A stretch of 35,918 nucleotides of DNA, from positions 1 to 35,918 of the forward strand of contig SKFU01000042.1 of the NCBI GenBank assembly GCA_007117835.1. The letters run 5' to 3'. Shown in pieces: positions 7,981 through 16,339 of the stretch; within the stretch, counting starts at the first letter, position 1; every line of letters starts with the position of its first letter. The notes beneath the pieces were generated by a model. That model was not told where the DNA came from, ran no database searches, and worked only from the letters and a program-made list of their open reading frames with translations. This DNA is from Candidatus Izemoplasma sp. (GTDB lineage Bacteria; Bacillota_I; Bacilli_A; Izemoplasmatales; Izemoplasmataceae). Made by a program: the position numbers and the translations under genes.

Positions 7981-8850
7981 TTAAATATCCACACCAAACA
8001 AGGCCCCTAATAATAATCCAATGACAAATGAAATCGTTGCAACACCCATCGATATGATGGCCATTTGTAAAAAGCGTTTTTTAAATGATAAGTTTAATGC
8101 AATACTCATGTAATAATTAAAAACAAAGATGATAAAAAGTGCCGTTGACAACATGATTGCAAGTGCAATAAAGCGATTATCTAGTAACAAATAAGGTGCA
8201 ATCAGCAGACTGACAACAATCACGTATGCAGTCCCTGTGTAAACACTTGATTTAAGCGCGTCTTTTCGTCCTTCAGCATGCGTCGATAGGTACTCGCTTG
8301 CAGCCATCGACATTGACGCCGCAATCCCAGTAATCAAACCCGATAGAGATATGATTTGGGTGTTACTAATCGCGAAAGTAAGTCCTGCAAGTGCACCACT
8401 TAACTCGACTAAAGCATCATTGAGTCCGAGTACAATTGAACGTATGTACTGCAGTCTTTCTTCGGTTAAGATATCGATTAAGTCTTGTTCATGTTGTGCT
8501 TCTTCTTGATGAATAGACATCGCCTCAGGCACATCTTTTGCCAGTGCTTCATATTGTGCTTGCGCGAAATTTTCACCACGCTCCATCAACCTTAAAACAA
8601 AAACCAAGCCAAAGAGTTTGTGCATTAGGGTATAGAAAAATACTTTGTATGATTTGGGTTTTAATACTTGACCAGTGTATTTTTGCCAAATATCCGCATG
8701 CGCTTTTTCTTGATTACCAATCTTTATTATTATGGCTTTATTGGCGTCGTCTTTAGTCTTTGAAGCGATTTTTTGATAAATCGCGTGTTCAGTGATTTCG
8801 CTGTGTTGCATCTTCAATATTAAGGCCCGCGTGCTATCTTTTAGGTTCAC
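7981..8850 (-). CDS. MbfA-like ferritin/VIT1 fusion, iron or manganese exporter
   Basis: 289 residues. The N-terminal part (about 1-135) is a ferritin/rubrerythrin-like four-helix domain with metal-ligand candidates Glu18, Glu48 and His51 (NQEKAHADIW) and a second pair in EEAQHEQDLID. The C-terminal part (about 140-289) is a VIT1/CCC1 membrane domain with five helices; GLNDALVELSGALAGLTFA is its hallmark first helix. This layout matches MbfA, a membrane-bound ferritin that exports iron in rhizobia, and Firmicutes relatives. Start is GTG at 8850 behind AGGGGTGAGG; the neighbouring ATG runs straight into TGA. A TGATATAAT extended -10 is at 8873-8878. It heads a four-gene operon. Confidence 0.88.
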   Translation of the reverse strand: MNLKDSTRALILKMQHSEITEHAIYQKIASKTKDDANKAIIIKIGNQEKAHADIWQKYTGQVLKPKSYKVFFYTLMHKLFGLVFVLRLMERGENFAQAQYEALAKDVPEAMSIHQEEAQHEQDLIDILTEERLQYIRSIVLGLNDALVELSGALAGLTFAISNTQIISLSGLITGIAASMSMAASEYLSTHAEGRKDALKSSVYTGTAYVIVVSLLIAPYLLLDNRFIALAIMLSTALFIIFVFNYYMSIALNLSFKKRFLQMAIISMGVATISFVIGLLLGALFGVDI

Positions 8851-8918
8851 ATCGCCTCACCCCTTTAGTCTTATTATATCAAAATTCTACATGATTGACA
8901 CAGCGATTATTCACTGAA

Positions 8919-8962
8919 CAAAAAAGTGTGTACGCGTTTAATAAACACGCACACACACTTTT
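8919..8962 (-). terminator. Terminator of ribU
   Basis: Minus-strand long imperfect hairpin: arms at about 8942-8962 and 8922-8940, built of GTGTGTGTGCGTGTTTA against its near complement, ending in six T. It overlaps the ribU stop codon. Confidence 0.7.
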
Positions 8963-9578
8963 AACTGCTTGATGTAGACAAAAATATTTTAACAGACCTT
9001 TCAACAATGAAAAATGTCGTCATCACCGCAATTCCCTTGATCAAGTTAAATGGTACATAGACCATGATAATTGTGAAAAAATAGCTTGCTGAACCATTTA
9101 ATCCAAACTGAGATGGGCCTAACCAAGATTGAACACCAAGATACGTCCAGGAACCGAAATAAATCGGTGTAACAAAAAAGAAATTGACTGTGACCATGAC
9201 AAAAACGACTAAAGAGATACTTAATATTGCTGTGATTAGACGTTTTGATGCAAGTCTTAGGTGAATGGCTAAATACATGCCACCGACATAAGACATACTG
9301 GCAATAAAAGCGGAAATTTGACCAATTGCAATTGGTCCAACAGGCCCCATTACCATGGCATTGACTACAGCTTTTAATAATCCGACAAAAGCTGCTTCTT
9401 TCCACCCAAACAAAACAAATGCGAGTAACACGACGACATCGCTAAACTCAATTTTGAGAAATGGTACAGGTGGATAAGGGATTTGTGCAAATACCATGAG
9501 AACAGCACCCAAAGCCCCAAGAATTCCAATGGTCGTAATTTTTCTTGTTGCATTTGATGCAAGTACATTTTCTGACAC
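8961..9578 (-). CDS. ribU: RibU riboflavin ECF transporter substrate-binding (S) component
   Basis: 205 residues with about six membrane helices. The first helix region TTIGILGALGAVLMVF, then IPYPPVPFLKIEFSDV and the later GPVGPIAIGQISAF are typical of RibU-type S components, which bind riboflavin at the outer face and work with the shared ECF energising module (not in the window). The upstream FMN riboswitch confirms the substrate class. Start is GTG at 9578, behind GGAGG with a 7-base gap; frames beginning MCQKM or MPNEE nearby are shadows. The gene is monocistronic, ended by its own terminator. No ribBDEH genes are in the window, so the cell may rely on imported riboflavin. Confidence 0.93.
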   Translation of the reverse strand: MSENVLASNATRKITTIGILGALGAVLMVFAQIPYPPVPFLKIEFSDVVVLLAFVLFGWKEAAFVGLLKAVVNAMVMGPVGPIAIGQISAFIASMSYVGGMYLAIHLRLASKRLITAILSISLVVFVMVTVNFFFVTPIYFGSWTYLGVQSWLGPSQFGLNGSASYFFTIIMVYVPFNLIKGIAVMTTFFIVERSVKIFLSTSSS

Positions 9579-9597
9579 AATACGTCCTCCTTTTCAT

Positions 9598-9626
9598 AAA
9601 AAAAACTAACGAATATTCCTCGTTAG
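9598..9626 (-). terminator. Riboswitch-controlled terminator in the ribU leader
   Basis: Minus-strand hairpin CTAACGA / TCGTTAG with a 7-base loop followed by eight T, located between the riboswitch aptamer and the ribU ribosome site. It is the likely expression platform: FMN binding would favour termination. Confidence 0.85.
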
Positions 9627-9644
9627 GCAATTAAAAAAAGATAT

Positions 9645-9751
9645 TGATCTTCTTTCATCCAGACTATACTGTCGGTGTAGGAATTGCACCTACTCAGCTT
9701 GCGCTCGCGGACTATACCGCCGGTCGGGAATTACACCCTGCCCTGAAGATT
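9645..9751 (-). promoter_or_regulatory. FMN riboswitch (RFN element) controlling ribU
   Basis: The minus strand carries the conserved RFN blocks in order: ATCTTCAGGGCAGGGTG, AATTCCCGACCGGCGGT, ATAGTCCGCGAGCGCAAGC, GATTCCTACACC-like (AATTCCTACACCGACAGT) and TATAGTCTGGATG ending in GAAGAT, which closes the basal stem with the first block. The aptamer binds FMN and represses riboflavin uptake or synthesis genes. Here it precedes ribU only. Confidence 0.97.
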
Positions 9752-9761
9752 ACTCATTCAT

Positions 9762-9789
9762 ATTATATCATCCCTTGACGGTTTGTCAA
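9762..9789 (-). promoter_or_regulatory. Promoter of the FMN riboswitch-ribU transcript
   Basis: Minus-strand TTGACA (9784-9789), 16-base spacer, TATAAT (9762-9767): both hexamers are consensus. Transcription would start just before the riboswitch. Confidence 0.8.
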
Positions 9790-9859
9790 CATTTGATTAT
9801 TGGCCAATAACCATACTCTTATACACTTAATCCAACAATTAATGATATCAAGCAAACAC

Positions 9860-10762
9860 TCAAGACAACCGATCAGCTCTAGGCAGTGGTTGGATAACAT
9901 TGGCTTTATTTTTAAATCGCTTTAAACGACGATTAAAAAAGGTAGGCAACGTATCTAAATTGGTGTACTGTCTACGCACATAATGTTCTTTAATATGGAT
10001 GTCAAGCGCATTTTGACGGATTGCATCTATATTATCAACACCATCTTTCAGTAGTGTTTTAAGCATCTTTTTCCCATACTCATAACCACTTTCAATCATT
10101 TCATTAATTAGTCCATTACTAAAATCAAACGATGTTTTGATGAAACGATTACTGATTGATAAATCAACTTCTAAAACCACAGGATCATCGTTTGTGAGCG
10201 GGATATCAATGGTATACTTAGAATCAAAATGAACAATAATGATTAAATCGAGTGCTTCTTCTAGCAACGGTTTTAAGGGGATGTTATCGACAACCCCACC
10301 ATCGATATAATACCTGCGATTAAAACGTTTCGGTAGCCCTGTTAATATTGGAAAGCCAATTGCGGCTCTAAAAAGCTTTCGCCAATTTGAATCATAAGAT
10401 GATTCCATTTTAAAATAGTTGAACTTAAGCGTTGGGAATATCGATGTGGCACCCACATAAAAAGGCCGATTGAGTGTATCGTTCGGCTCTACTAATTGGT
10501 CTAAGACTTCATCAAGTAATCGGTTAAAGACAAAGCGTTTAAATAGTCTTAACCCACTGGTGCAATCAAAGTTGCGCCAATATTCTTCAACGCGACCCAG
10601 TTTGTTTGTCAATAGACCGTATCCGTTTAATGCACCAATTGAGCTGCCAGCGACAGCCTTAATTTGACTGATGGGTATGGTTTCTAATAAAGCGTTAATA
10701 AAGCCAATTTGATAGGCACCTTTAGAAAGTCCACCCGATAGTACCAATCCAACATTTAACAT
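9860..10762 (-). CDS. Patatin-like phospholipase
   Basis: 300 residues. The catalytic features of patatin lipases are all present: oxyanion loop GGLSKGAY (about 10-17), nucleophile elbow GSSIG (about 39-43, Ser41) and the Asp of the dyad in DGGVVDNIP (about 153). Such enzymes hydrolyse acyl esters of phospholipids or other lipids in the cytoplasm; the substrate is unknown. The ATG at 10762 has GGAG seven bases upstream; the GTG just before it lies too close to the ribosome site. It follows xthA by 31 bases and probably shares its transcript. No clear terminator follows; the 70 bases down to the ribU promoter contain only a 14-base palindrome at 9797-9810. Confidence 0.9.
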   Translation of the reverse strand: MLNVGLVLSGGLSKGAYQIGFINALLETIPISQIKAVAGSSIGALNGYGLLTNKLGRVEEYWRNFDCTSGLRLFKRFVFNRLLDEVLDQLVEPNDTLNRPFYVGATSIFPTLKFNYFKMESSYDSNWRKLFRAAIGFPILTGLPKRFNRRYYIDGGVVDNIPLKPLLEEALDLIIIVHFDSKYTIDIPLTNDDPVVLEVDLSISNRFIKTSFDFSNGLINEMIESGYEYGKKMLKTLLKDGVDNIDAIRQNALDIHIKEHYVRRQYTNLDTLPTFFNRRLKRFKNKANVIQPLPRADRLS

Positions 10763-10793
10763 CACTATTCTCCAATTCTACCAATACATAACT

Positions 10794-11555
10794 TTAGTCA
10801 CTGAAATTATCGATTATTAATCCAACAGGGCAATGATCACTACCCATAATTTCTGCGTGAATTTGACTGTCTTTAACGACAGGCATTATGCGTTTAGACA
10901 CAATAAAATAATCAATCCGCCAGCCAGCATTATTTTTACGGGCATTAAACATATAACTCCACCAAGTATAAGCAATTTTTTCTGGATATAGATGGCGAAA
11001 CGTATCGGTAAATCCACTGTCTAAAAGTGTACTAAATTGCGTGCGTTCTTCGTCAGTAAAACCAGCATTCCGGCGGTTTGATTGTGGATTCTTTAAATCA
11101 ATCTCGTGATGCGCTACATTTAAATCACCACACAATATCACGGGTTTTTTTGTATCAAGTCTCTTCAAGTATGCTCTAAAATTATTTTCAAATATCATTC
11201 TGTAGTCAAGTCTTAACAGTTCTCTTTTTGTGTTGGGTACATACACATTGACGAAGTAAAATTCTGGGTATTCTAATGTAATGATTCGGCCTTCATCATT
11301 ATAGCCTTCACCATCAATCCCGTATACCACCGACAATGGTTTATTTTTTGCAAGTACCAACGTCCCAGAATAGCCTGGTTTAATGGCATCATTCCAGTAT
11401 GCGTTATATCCCTCAAAAGAAAACTCTGCTTGAGATGCCTTCATTTTAGTTTCTTGAATGGCGAAAAGATCGGCGTCCATGGCATTAAAAAAATCCATAA
11501 ACCCCTTTTTCATGCAAGCCCTTAATCCATTGACGTTCCATGAGATTATATGCAT
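10794..11555 (-). CDS. xthA: Exodeoxyribonuclease III (AP endonuclease family)
   Basis: 253 residues, close to the usual length. Family signatures run from end to end: ISWNVNGLRA at the N-terminus, AIQETKM with the metal-binding Glu, the LCGDLNVAHHEIDL box, WRIDYFIVSKR and the final GSDHCPVGL. The enzyme cuts DNA at abasic sites and digests duplex DNA 3'-5' in base excision repair. The start was set at the ATG at 11555 (MHIISWN), which has GGAG seven bases upstream; the upstream in-frame ATG at 11573 would add six residues absent from the family. An extended -10 (TGGTATAAT, TATAAT at 11582-11587) lies about 27 bases upstream. Confidence 0.95.
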   Translation of the reverse strand: MHIISWNVNGLRACMKKGFMDFFNAMDADLFAIQETKMKASQAEFSFEGYNAYWNDAIKPGYSGTLVLAKNKPLSVVYGIDGEGYNDEGRIITLEYPEFYFVNVYVPNTKRELLRLDYRMIFENNFRAYLKRLDTKKPVILCGDLNVAHHEIDLKNPQSNRRNAGFTDEERTQFSTLLDSGFTDTFRHLYPEKIAYTWWSYMFNARKNNAGWRIDYFIVSKRIMPVVKDSQIHAEIMGSDHCPVGLIIDNFSD

Positions 11556-11631
11556 TAAATCACTCCATTTCATACCAAATTATTATACCATAAAGTACGT
11601 GTGATGTGGGCTCAAATTTAATAAAAAGCAT

Positions 11632-11661
11632 TAAAAAAGCAGTTCATTTGAACTGCTTTTC
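11632..11661 (-). terminator. Terminator of the 188-aa lipoprotein gene
   Basis: Minus-strand hairpin AAAAGCAGTTC / GAACTGCTTTT with loop AAAT and a six-T tail, 12 bases after the stop codon. Confidence 0.85.
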
Positions 11662-11673
11662 ATGGTCATATGA

Positions 11674-12240
11674 TTACTTTTTGATTGCGCCGACATATCT
11701 GTCAGTGCCGATTTCAGCAAAAATGATGTAATAAGTGCCTGCTTCCATAACAACTGGGTTATCATTCCATGCACCAGCACCATCAATATTTTCTTCCATG
11801 AATGGTGGTACATAAACAACATCAGGTGTTAAGTTATTGAATTTACCACTTTCAGGACTTTGACCCCACCATAGTGGTATTTCTTCGTCATCTGATGCGG
11901 TACGAACAACTTTGAAAGTCAAGTTGCCATCAAAAGCATACTCAACCCCATCAATCGTATAGTTTGCACTCCATCCTGCTTCACCTGCTGGGAATGTTGC
12001 TTCTAAAACGTATAGTGCTGTTGCACCTCTTAAATCACTTCGTAATGAAGATACACGATCGTCGTTGAGTGCGATTGCTTCCATTTTGTATTGTTCTACA
12101 CCAATTGCATCGCCCCAACCTGCAAAGTTACCTGTTAAGAAATGTGACGCGTCCTCACGTTCTAATATCGTGCCGGCACCACATGCTGCCAATAAAAATA
12201 TTGAAAATACTAATACTGTAAAAATACTTAATTTTTTCAT
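11674..12240 (-). CDS. 188-aa lipoprotein, putative alpha-glucan binding
   Basis: A lipoprotein signal peptide is clear: MKKLSIFTVLVFSIF then lipobox LLAAC with Cys20. The mature part is acidic and rich in aromatic residues, with FLTGNFAGWGDA near residue 33, two further Trp-rich patches (AGWSANY, LWWGQSP) and a beta-type C-terminus. The FLTGNFAGW segment is reminiscent of the opening strand of starch-binding modules of the CBM20/SusE type, but I cannot assign a family. It has its own promoter with a CG-centred palindrome next to it, and lies directly downstream of the amylase gene, so a role in holding or sensing starch at the cell surface is inferred. The ATG follows GAGGAG. Confidence 0.75.
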   Translation of the reverse strand: MKKLSIFTVLVFSIFLLAACGAGTILEREDASHFLTGNFAGWGDAIGVEQYKMEAIALNDDRVSSLRSDLRGATALYVLEATFPAGEAGWSANYTIDGVEYAFDGNLTFKVVRTASDDEEIPLWWGQSPESGKFNNLTPDVVYVPPFMEENIDGAGAWNDNPVVMEAGTYYIIFAEIGTDRYVGAIKK

Positions 12241-12279
12241 CGAATTCTCCTCTATTTTTTTGTTTTTAAAAGATAACTA

Positions 12280-12309
12280 ATTTTAGCACTCAGTCTTTGA
12301 AAAGTCAAC
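12280..12309 (-). promoter_or_regulatory. Promoter of the 188-aa lipoprotein gene
   Basis: Minus-strand TTGACT (12304-12309), 18-base spacer, TAAAAT (12280-12285), about 40 bases upstream of the start codon. Confidence 0.5.
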
Positions 12310-12321
12310 TCACAAGCGCAA

Positions 12322-12335
12322 GTAACCGATTACAT
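12322..12335 (-). promoter_or_regulatory. cre-like / LacI-family operator next to the lipoprotein promoter
   Basis: Minus-strand TGTAATCGGTTACT matches the catabolite-responsive element TGWAANCGNTNWCA at all fixed positions except the last. It is centred about 20 bases upstream of the -35. The binding protein could be CcpA or a MalR-type repressor; neither is encoded here. Confidence 0.55.
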
Positions 12336-12347
12336 GTATTTATTATA

Positions 12348-13943
12348 TCACTTTAAAATAACACTGGTTAAACCTTCTAAGGTCAACGTTTGTCCTTCAA
12401 GTTTGGCTATGCCTAATCCGGCATACCCACGAATATGTGTGAATGTGTGCTCAGTTGTTTGACTTAAATCGATAGTAATTGGTGCGTCACTGGTGTTATG
12501 AAATACACCGACAGTGCTGTTTTCATAGGTTGAAAGAAAACCCCCAAAAGAAAAATGATTATCAAACTGTAACGGTGTATACTCACCACGTGCGATTTCT
12601 GGATTGGCATAACGCAACATGATAATTTTTTTATAGTGCGTTAGCAAGGCCTGCGGATCGGAGATTTGGTCATTGACTGTACCATTAATTTGGTTGTCCC
12701 TAGCATACGTTGAGCCGATGGGGTCGCGAACACTGTCGCCATCTCCCCATAACATCGCTAACCTTCGATTGGCATCGGTGTTTTCACTACCTCTAGAACC
12801 CCGCATCCCAATTTCTTCACCATAATAAATAAAAGGTGTCCCATAAGTCCATAAGTAAAGGGTGGCAGCCATATGCATGCGATGATTTTCCAACGAGAGA
12901 TACCCTGCGGCTCTATTCATATCATGATTTGATATAAACGGTTGTAGTATGGCATCCGGGTTGATTTCTTTAACGGCTGCTTTATAGCCTGCCAAATAAT
13001 GTACATAACTGTTTATTGGTTCAATACCATTGGCCGTGGCAGCAATCGCCCCACTCGATTGGCTCATGCCGAAATCGAAGTTATTGAATGCCGCGTAATA
13101 CGGTAAAATCGCGGCATCTCCAGCCCACATTTCACCAACAACATAAGCGTCTTCTTTAACGTTGCGGACTGTTTCCATAAACCATTGCCAAAACTCGACA
13201 TTGCGTGCGGTTTCATCCAAATAAATGTACTTAACTGCATCCAATCTAAAACCTTTAACCCCAATATTTAACCAAAACTCAATAATGTCAACCAATTCTT
13301 GACGTACCAATGCACTGTCTAAGTTCAGTTCAGGCATTTCACTCCAAAAATTACCTTCGTAATAAAGATCGCCAGCAAATGGGTAATAGATTCTTCCATT
13401 AATTTTTTGTTCGTGAGTCACGAGTGTGTAATACTCTAAATATGGATTGTCCCAATCTTCATTTCGGTATGCTTCTTTCGCAGCACGAAACCAAGGATGA
13501 TAACTCGATGTATGGTTCACTACTAAGTCAATAATAATGTCGATTCCACGTGCTTGTGCTTCATCAACCAGTTGCTTGAAATCGTCGATGGTACCATACT
13601 GTGGATCAATTGCTTTATAATTTGTGGTGTCATATTTATGATAGCTTGGTGATGGCATAATAGGCATTAACCACAATCCTGTCACACCCAAACTTTTACC
13701 TGAGTTTAAATCACCATCGTTTAAATAATCAAGACGATTGATAATCCCTTGTATATCTCCCATACCATTCCCTGAAGCATCCGAAAAGGCCCCGACAAAT
13801 ATCTCGTAATACACTCTATAATTATCATTTAACATGATGGCTTCTCCCTGGTCTAAAGTCACTTGATACTCAGGCTTTTGACGGCATGCGACCACAGAAA
13901 AAAGCATGATGATTAAGAGTGTTATAAATCCTAGTTTTTTCAT
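12348..13943 (-). CDS. Lipoprotein alpha-amylase family glycoside hydrolase (GH13)
   Basis: 531 residues. The lipoprotein signal ends in the lipobox SVVAC (Cys20), so the enzyme is held on the outer face of the membrane. The GH13 barrel shows the four classical regions: DLVVNHTS (region I), GFRLDAVKY with nucleophile Asp235, VVGEMW with acid/base Glu271, and ISNHD with Asp341. A short beta domain follows. The sequence SDASGNGMGDIQGI at the start of the barrel is common in neopullulanase, cyclomaltodextrinase and oligo-glucosidase groups, so the exact linkage preference is uncertain. The ATG has AAGGAGAG upstream. It lies 26 bases after malG and is the last gene of the malE-malF-malG operon. 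Confidence 0.92.
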   Translation of the reverse strand: MKKLGFITLLIIMLFSVVACRQKPEYQVTLDQGEAIMLNDNYRVYYEIFVGAFSDASGNGMGDIQGIINRLDYLNDGDLNSGKSLGVTGLWLMPIMPSPSYHKYDTTNYKAIDPQYGTIDDFKQLVDEAQARGIDIIIDLVVNHTSSYHPWFRAAKEAYRNEDWDNPYLEYYTLVTHEQKINGRIYYPFAGDLYYEGNFWSEMPELNLDSALVRQELVDIIEFWLNIGVKGFRLDAVKYIYLDETARNVEFWQWFMETVRNVKEDAYVVGEMWAGDAAILPYYAAFNNFDFGMSQSSGAIAATANGIEPINSYVHYLAGYKAAVKEINPDAILQPFISNHDMNRAAGYLSLENHRMHMAATLYLWTYGTPFIYYGEEIGMRGSRGSENTDANRRLAMLWGDGDSVRDPIGSTYARDNQINGTVNDQISDPQALLTHYKKIIMLRYANPEIARGEYTPLQFDNHFSFGGFLSTYENSTVGVFHNTSDAPITIDLSQTTEHTFTHIRGYAGLGIAKLEGQTLTLEGLTSVILK

Positions 13944-13969
13944 TAAATCTCTCCTTAATCAAACGGGTT

Positions 13970-14899
13970 TTAACCTTTTACTGCACCGGCCGTAACGCCT
14001 TCAATATAGTAGCGTTGCATCATTAAAAACAAAGTCACAATTGGTACAGCAACAATCAAACTACCGGCCGCAAACATGGTGAACTGGTTACCATCGGCAT
14101 ATTGACTGCCGTGGACCATATAGTATAGGCCAACAGCAACCGTATGAAGATGTCGGTTGGTTTCACCCAAAATCACTCGGGCAAAGATAAAGTCCATCCA
14201 AGGCCCAGTGAAAGCCAATAAGGCTGTATAGATAATGATTGGCTTACTGATTGGTAAAACGATTTTGGTGAAGATGATGAGATTGGTCGCACCATCAATA
14301 CGGGCAGACTCAATCAATGAGTTAGGAATAATATCAAAAAATCCTTTGGCCACATAAAACCCTAGTCCTGAACCCGCTGAATACACCAATATCAAAGCAA
14401 ATAAGGTTTCTGTGAGTCCCAGTGCTTTTAAAATGTAATAGATGGCAATCATTGACATGAATCCTGGAAACAGCCCAACAATGATTGCAATGTTTAAAAA
14501 CAGTTTTCGTTGCCTAAACTTGATTTTACTCATAACATAGGCGACAGACAAAGTCATGATTGTTGATAAAATAAACGATACCGTTGCCACAAACAGCGTG
14601 TTTAAAAACCAACGTGGAAAGAGTGTGTTTTGGAACAAATTAACAAAGTTGTTAAGTCCAAAACCTTTTGGGATGTAATGAGATACCACTGTCCCAATCA
14701 AAATACCATCACGGAATTCAACGCGGAACGAGTGTAAAACAATCCACATGATTGGGTAAAGCCATAGTAAAGCAAGTGCAATTAAAACGACATAGGCAAA
14801 TATCGTAGAACGCAGTTCTTGTTTTTTCGCACTTTTATGATGAACTTTTAATTCAGGGATGGCTTGTTTTTTATTCATTGGATCTTCGATTGTCATCAT
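13970..14899 (-). CDS. malG: Maltodextrin ABC transporter permease MalG
   Basis: 309 residues with six membrane helices and the binding-protein-dependent permease signature near the C-terminal third (ESARIDGATNLIIFTKIVLP), which is the EAA loop that contacts the ATPase. The final residues MMQRYYIEGVTAGAVKG match MalG proteins. It pairs with MalF to form the channel. The start overlaps the malF stop (ATGA); AGGAGG lies 10 bases upstream. A longer than usual N-terminal cytoplasmic tail of about 35 residues precedes the first helix. The energising ATPase (MsmX-like) is not in the window. Confidence 0.95.
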   Translation of the reverse strand: MMTIEDPMNKKQAIPELKVHHKSAKKQELRSTIFAYVVLIALALLWLYPIMWIVLHSFRVEFRDGILIGTVVSHYIPKGFGLNNFVNLFQNTLFPRWFLNTLFVATVSFILSTIMTLSVAYVMSKIKFRQRKLFLNIAIIVGLFPGFMSMIAIYYILKALGLTETLFALILVYSAGSGLGFYVAKGFFDIIPNSLIESARIDGATNLIIFTKIVLPISKPIIIYTALLAFTGPWMDFIFARVILGETNRHLHTVAVGLYYMVHGSQYADGNQFTMFAAGSLIVAVPIVTLFLMMQRYYIEGVTAGAVKG

Positions 14900-16314
14900 T
14901 GGAAGGTATCCTCCTCTTTATAGGCTTTACTACGTCGGTAAGATATGAGTGTTGCACTCGCTGTAATGATGAATGTAAAAATCGCAATAACCGACCCAAT
15001 GTTAACATCGCCTTCTTCAATCGTTAAACGATAAAGCCATGTAACCAATAGGTCAGTTTTACCCGCAATATTGCCCGGTACATTGGGCTCACCACCCGTC
15101 AATAAGAAAATGATGTTAAAACTGGTAATATTGCCGATAAACGAGGTAATTAAATACGGGGTTGTAATAAAAATGATGTAAGGTGCGGTAATATTAAAAA
15201 ATGCTTGTCGCTTTGAAGCCCCATCAATTTGTGCAGCTTCATAAGTATCTTTAGGAACATTCATTAAAATACCACTGGTCATTAACATCGTATAGGGTAC
15301 ACCAATCCATAAGTTTATGGTTAGTACTGAAATTCTTGCGGTGGTCGCAGTTTTTGCTTGAGACAAAAAGGCAAAAGGCTCATCGATGAGTCCGATGTTA
15401 AGTAAAGCGGCGTTTACTGGGCCATGTTCTGAAAGTATTTGTTGCATCGCAAGCAAAGAAATAAACTGAGGTAAAGCAATCGTTAAAATGAACACAGTGC
15501 GCCATAGTTTTTTAAACTTAACAGTACGTTTATTAATGACTAACGCCAATAAAATACCAGCGATGTAGCATGTGAATGTCGCAAAAAATGCCCAAATTAA
15601 CGTCCAACCTAAGACTGGAAAAAATCGTTCTGCGATTTCACCGGTGCCAGTGAAAATTGCAGTGAAGTTTTCAAAACCGACCCACTTAAACAAGTTGAGT
15701 CCTGGTCTTACTTCACGATCAAAATCTGTGAACGCAATAAAAATCATAAACAATGTTGGTAAAATTGTGAATGTTAAAACACCGATAATGGTTGGTGTCA
15801 GTAACAGCACATGAAAACGGCTATCAAACAATGCGGTAACGTCATCTTTAAATGTTGTTGGCTTTGCCCCGCTACGCACCAATAAGTCGGATGCATATGC
15901 GCTTTTTATGTTGGTTAAATAGGTAATAATGAACACCATGATTAGTCCAAATGTGACAACACCAAACAGCAACATTAGCATTGAATTGTCTGCAAGCGCA
16001 CCAAACAATGTTCCTTCTTCTGTGCCCAGTGTGATAAAATTACCAAGCGCCTTAAAGCCAATTGGGGTATTGTTAATTTCAGGGTTAAAGATAAAAATTG
16101 AAAGAAACAACACTTGCAATCCTAAAAAGATAAGGCCCTTAGCAAATTGCTTGTGATATATGTTTCCAGACCCCATCACAAGATGTGACATTTTCGTGCC
16201 AATACTTCCTGTCTTAAACCGTGTTATATACTGTTTACCACCCGATAAAACGCTGTTCATCGTGTTTTGAATAAAACGTATAAAGCCATTGTGTTTTGAT
16301 ACGTCTTGGTCCAT
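14896..16314 (-). CDS. malF: Maltodextrin ABC transporter permease MalF
   Basis: 472 residues. An N-terminal cytoplasmic part of about 60 residues is followed by two extra helices (GLIFLGLQVLFLSIFIF and LLFGVVTFGLIMVFIITYL) and then the six-helix permease core with the EAA loop ETYEAAQ-type sequence (DTYEAAQIDGASKRQAFFNI). The segment LGWTLIWAFFATFTCYIAGILLAL is the typical MalF helix. The ATG at 16314 has GGGGGGAA six bases upstream; the upstream in-frame start at 16362 falls inside the intergenic stem-loop and was rejected. It is separated from malE by that stem-loop and overlaps malG by four bases. Confidence 0.94.
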   Translation of the reverse strand: MDQDVSKHNGFIRFIQNTMNSVLSGGKQYITRFKTGSIGTKMSHLVMGSGNIYHKQFAKGLIFLGLQVLFLSIFIFNPEINNTPIGFKALGNFITLGTEEGTLFGALADNSMLMLLFGVVTFGLIMVFIITYLTNIKSAYASDLLVRSGAKPTTFKDDVTALFDSRFHVLLLTPTIIGVLTFTILPTLFMIFIAFTDFDREVRPGLNLFKWVGFENFTAIFTGTGEIAERFFPVLGWTLIWAFFATFTCYIAGILLALVINKRTVKFKKLWRTVFILTIALPQFISLLAMQQILSEHGPVNAALLNIGLIDEPFAFLSQAKTATTARISVLTINLWIGVPYTMLMTSGILMNVPKDTYEAAQIDGASKRQAFFNITAPYIIFITTPYLITSFIGNITSFNIIFLLTGGEPNVPGNIAGKTDLLVTWLYRLTIEEGDVNIGSVIAIFTFIITASATLISYRRSKAYKEEDTFQ

Positions 16315-16339
16315 GCTGGTTCCCCCCTTTACACATGAT

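Noticed and set aside
9797-9810. Palindrome TTATTGGCCAATAA between the patatin gene and the ribU promoter
   Set aside because: A 14-base perfect palindrome without a T-run; it could be an operator but nothing else supports this and such short palindromes arise by chance.
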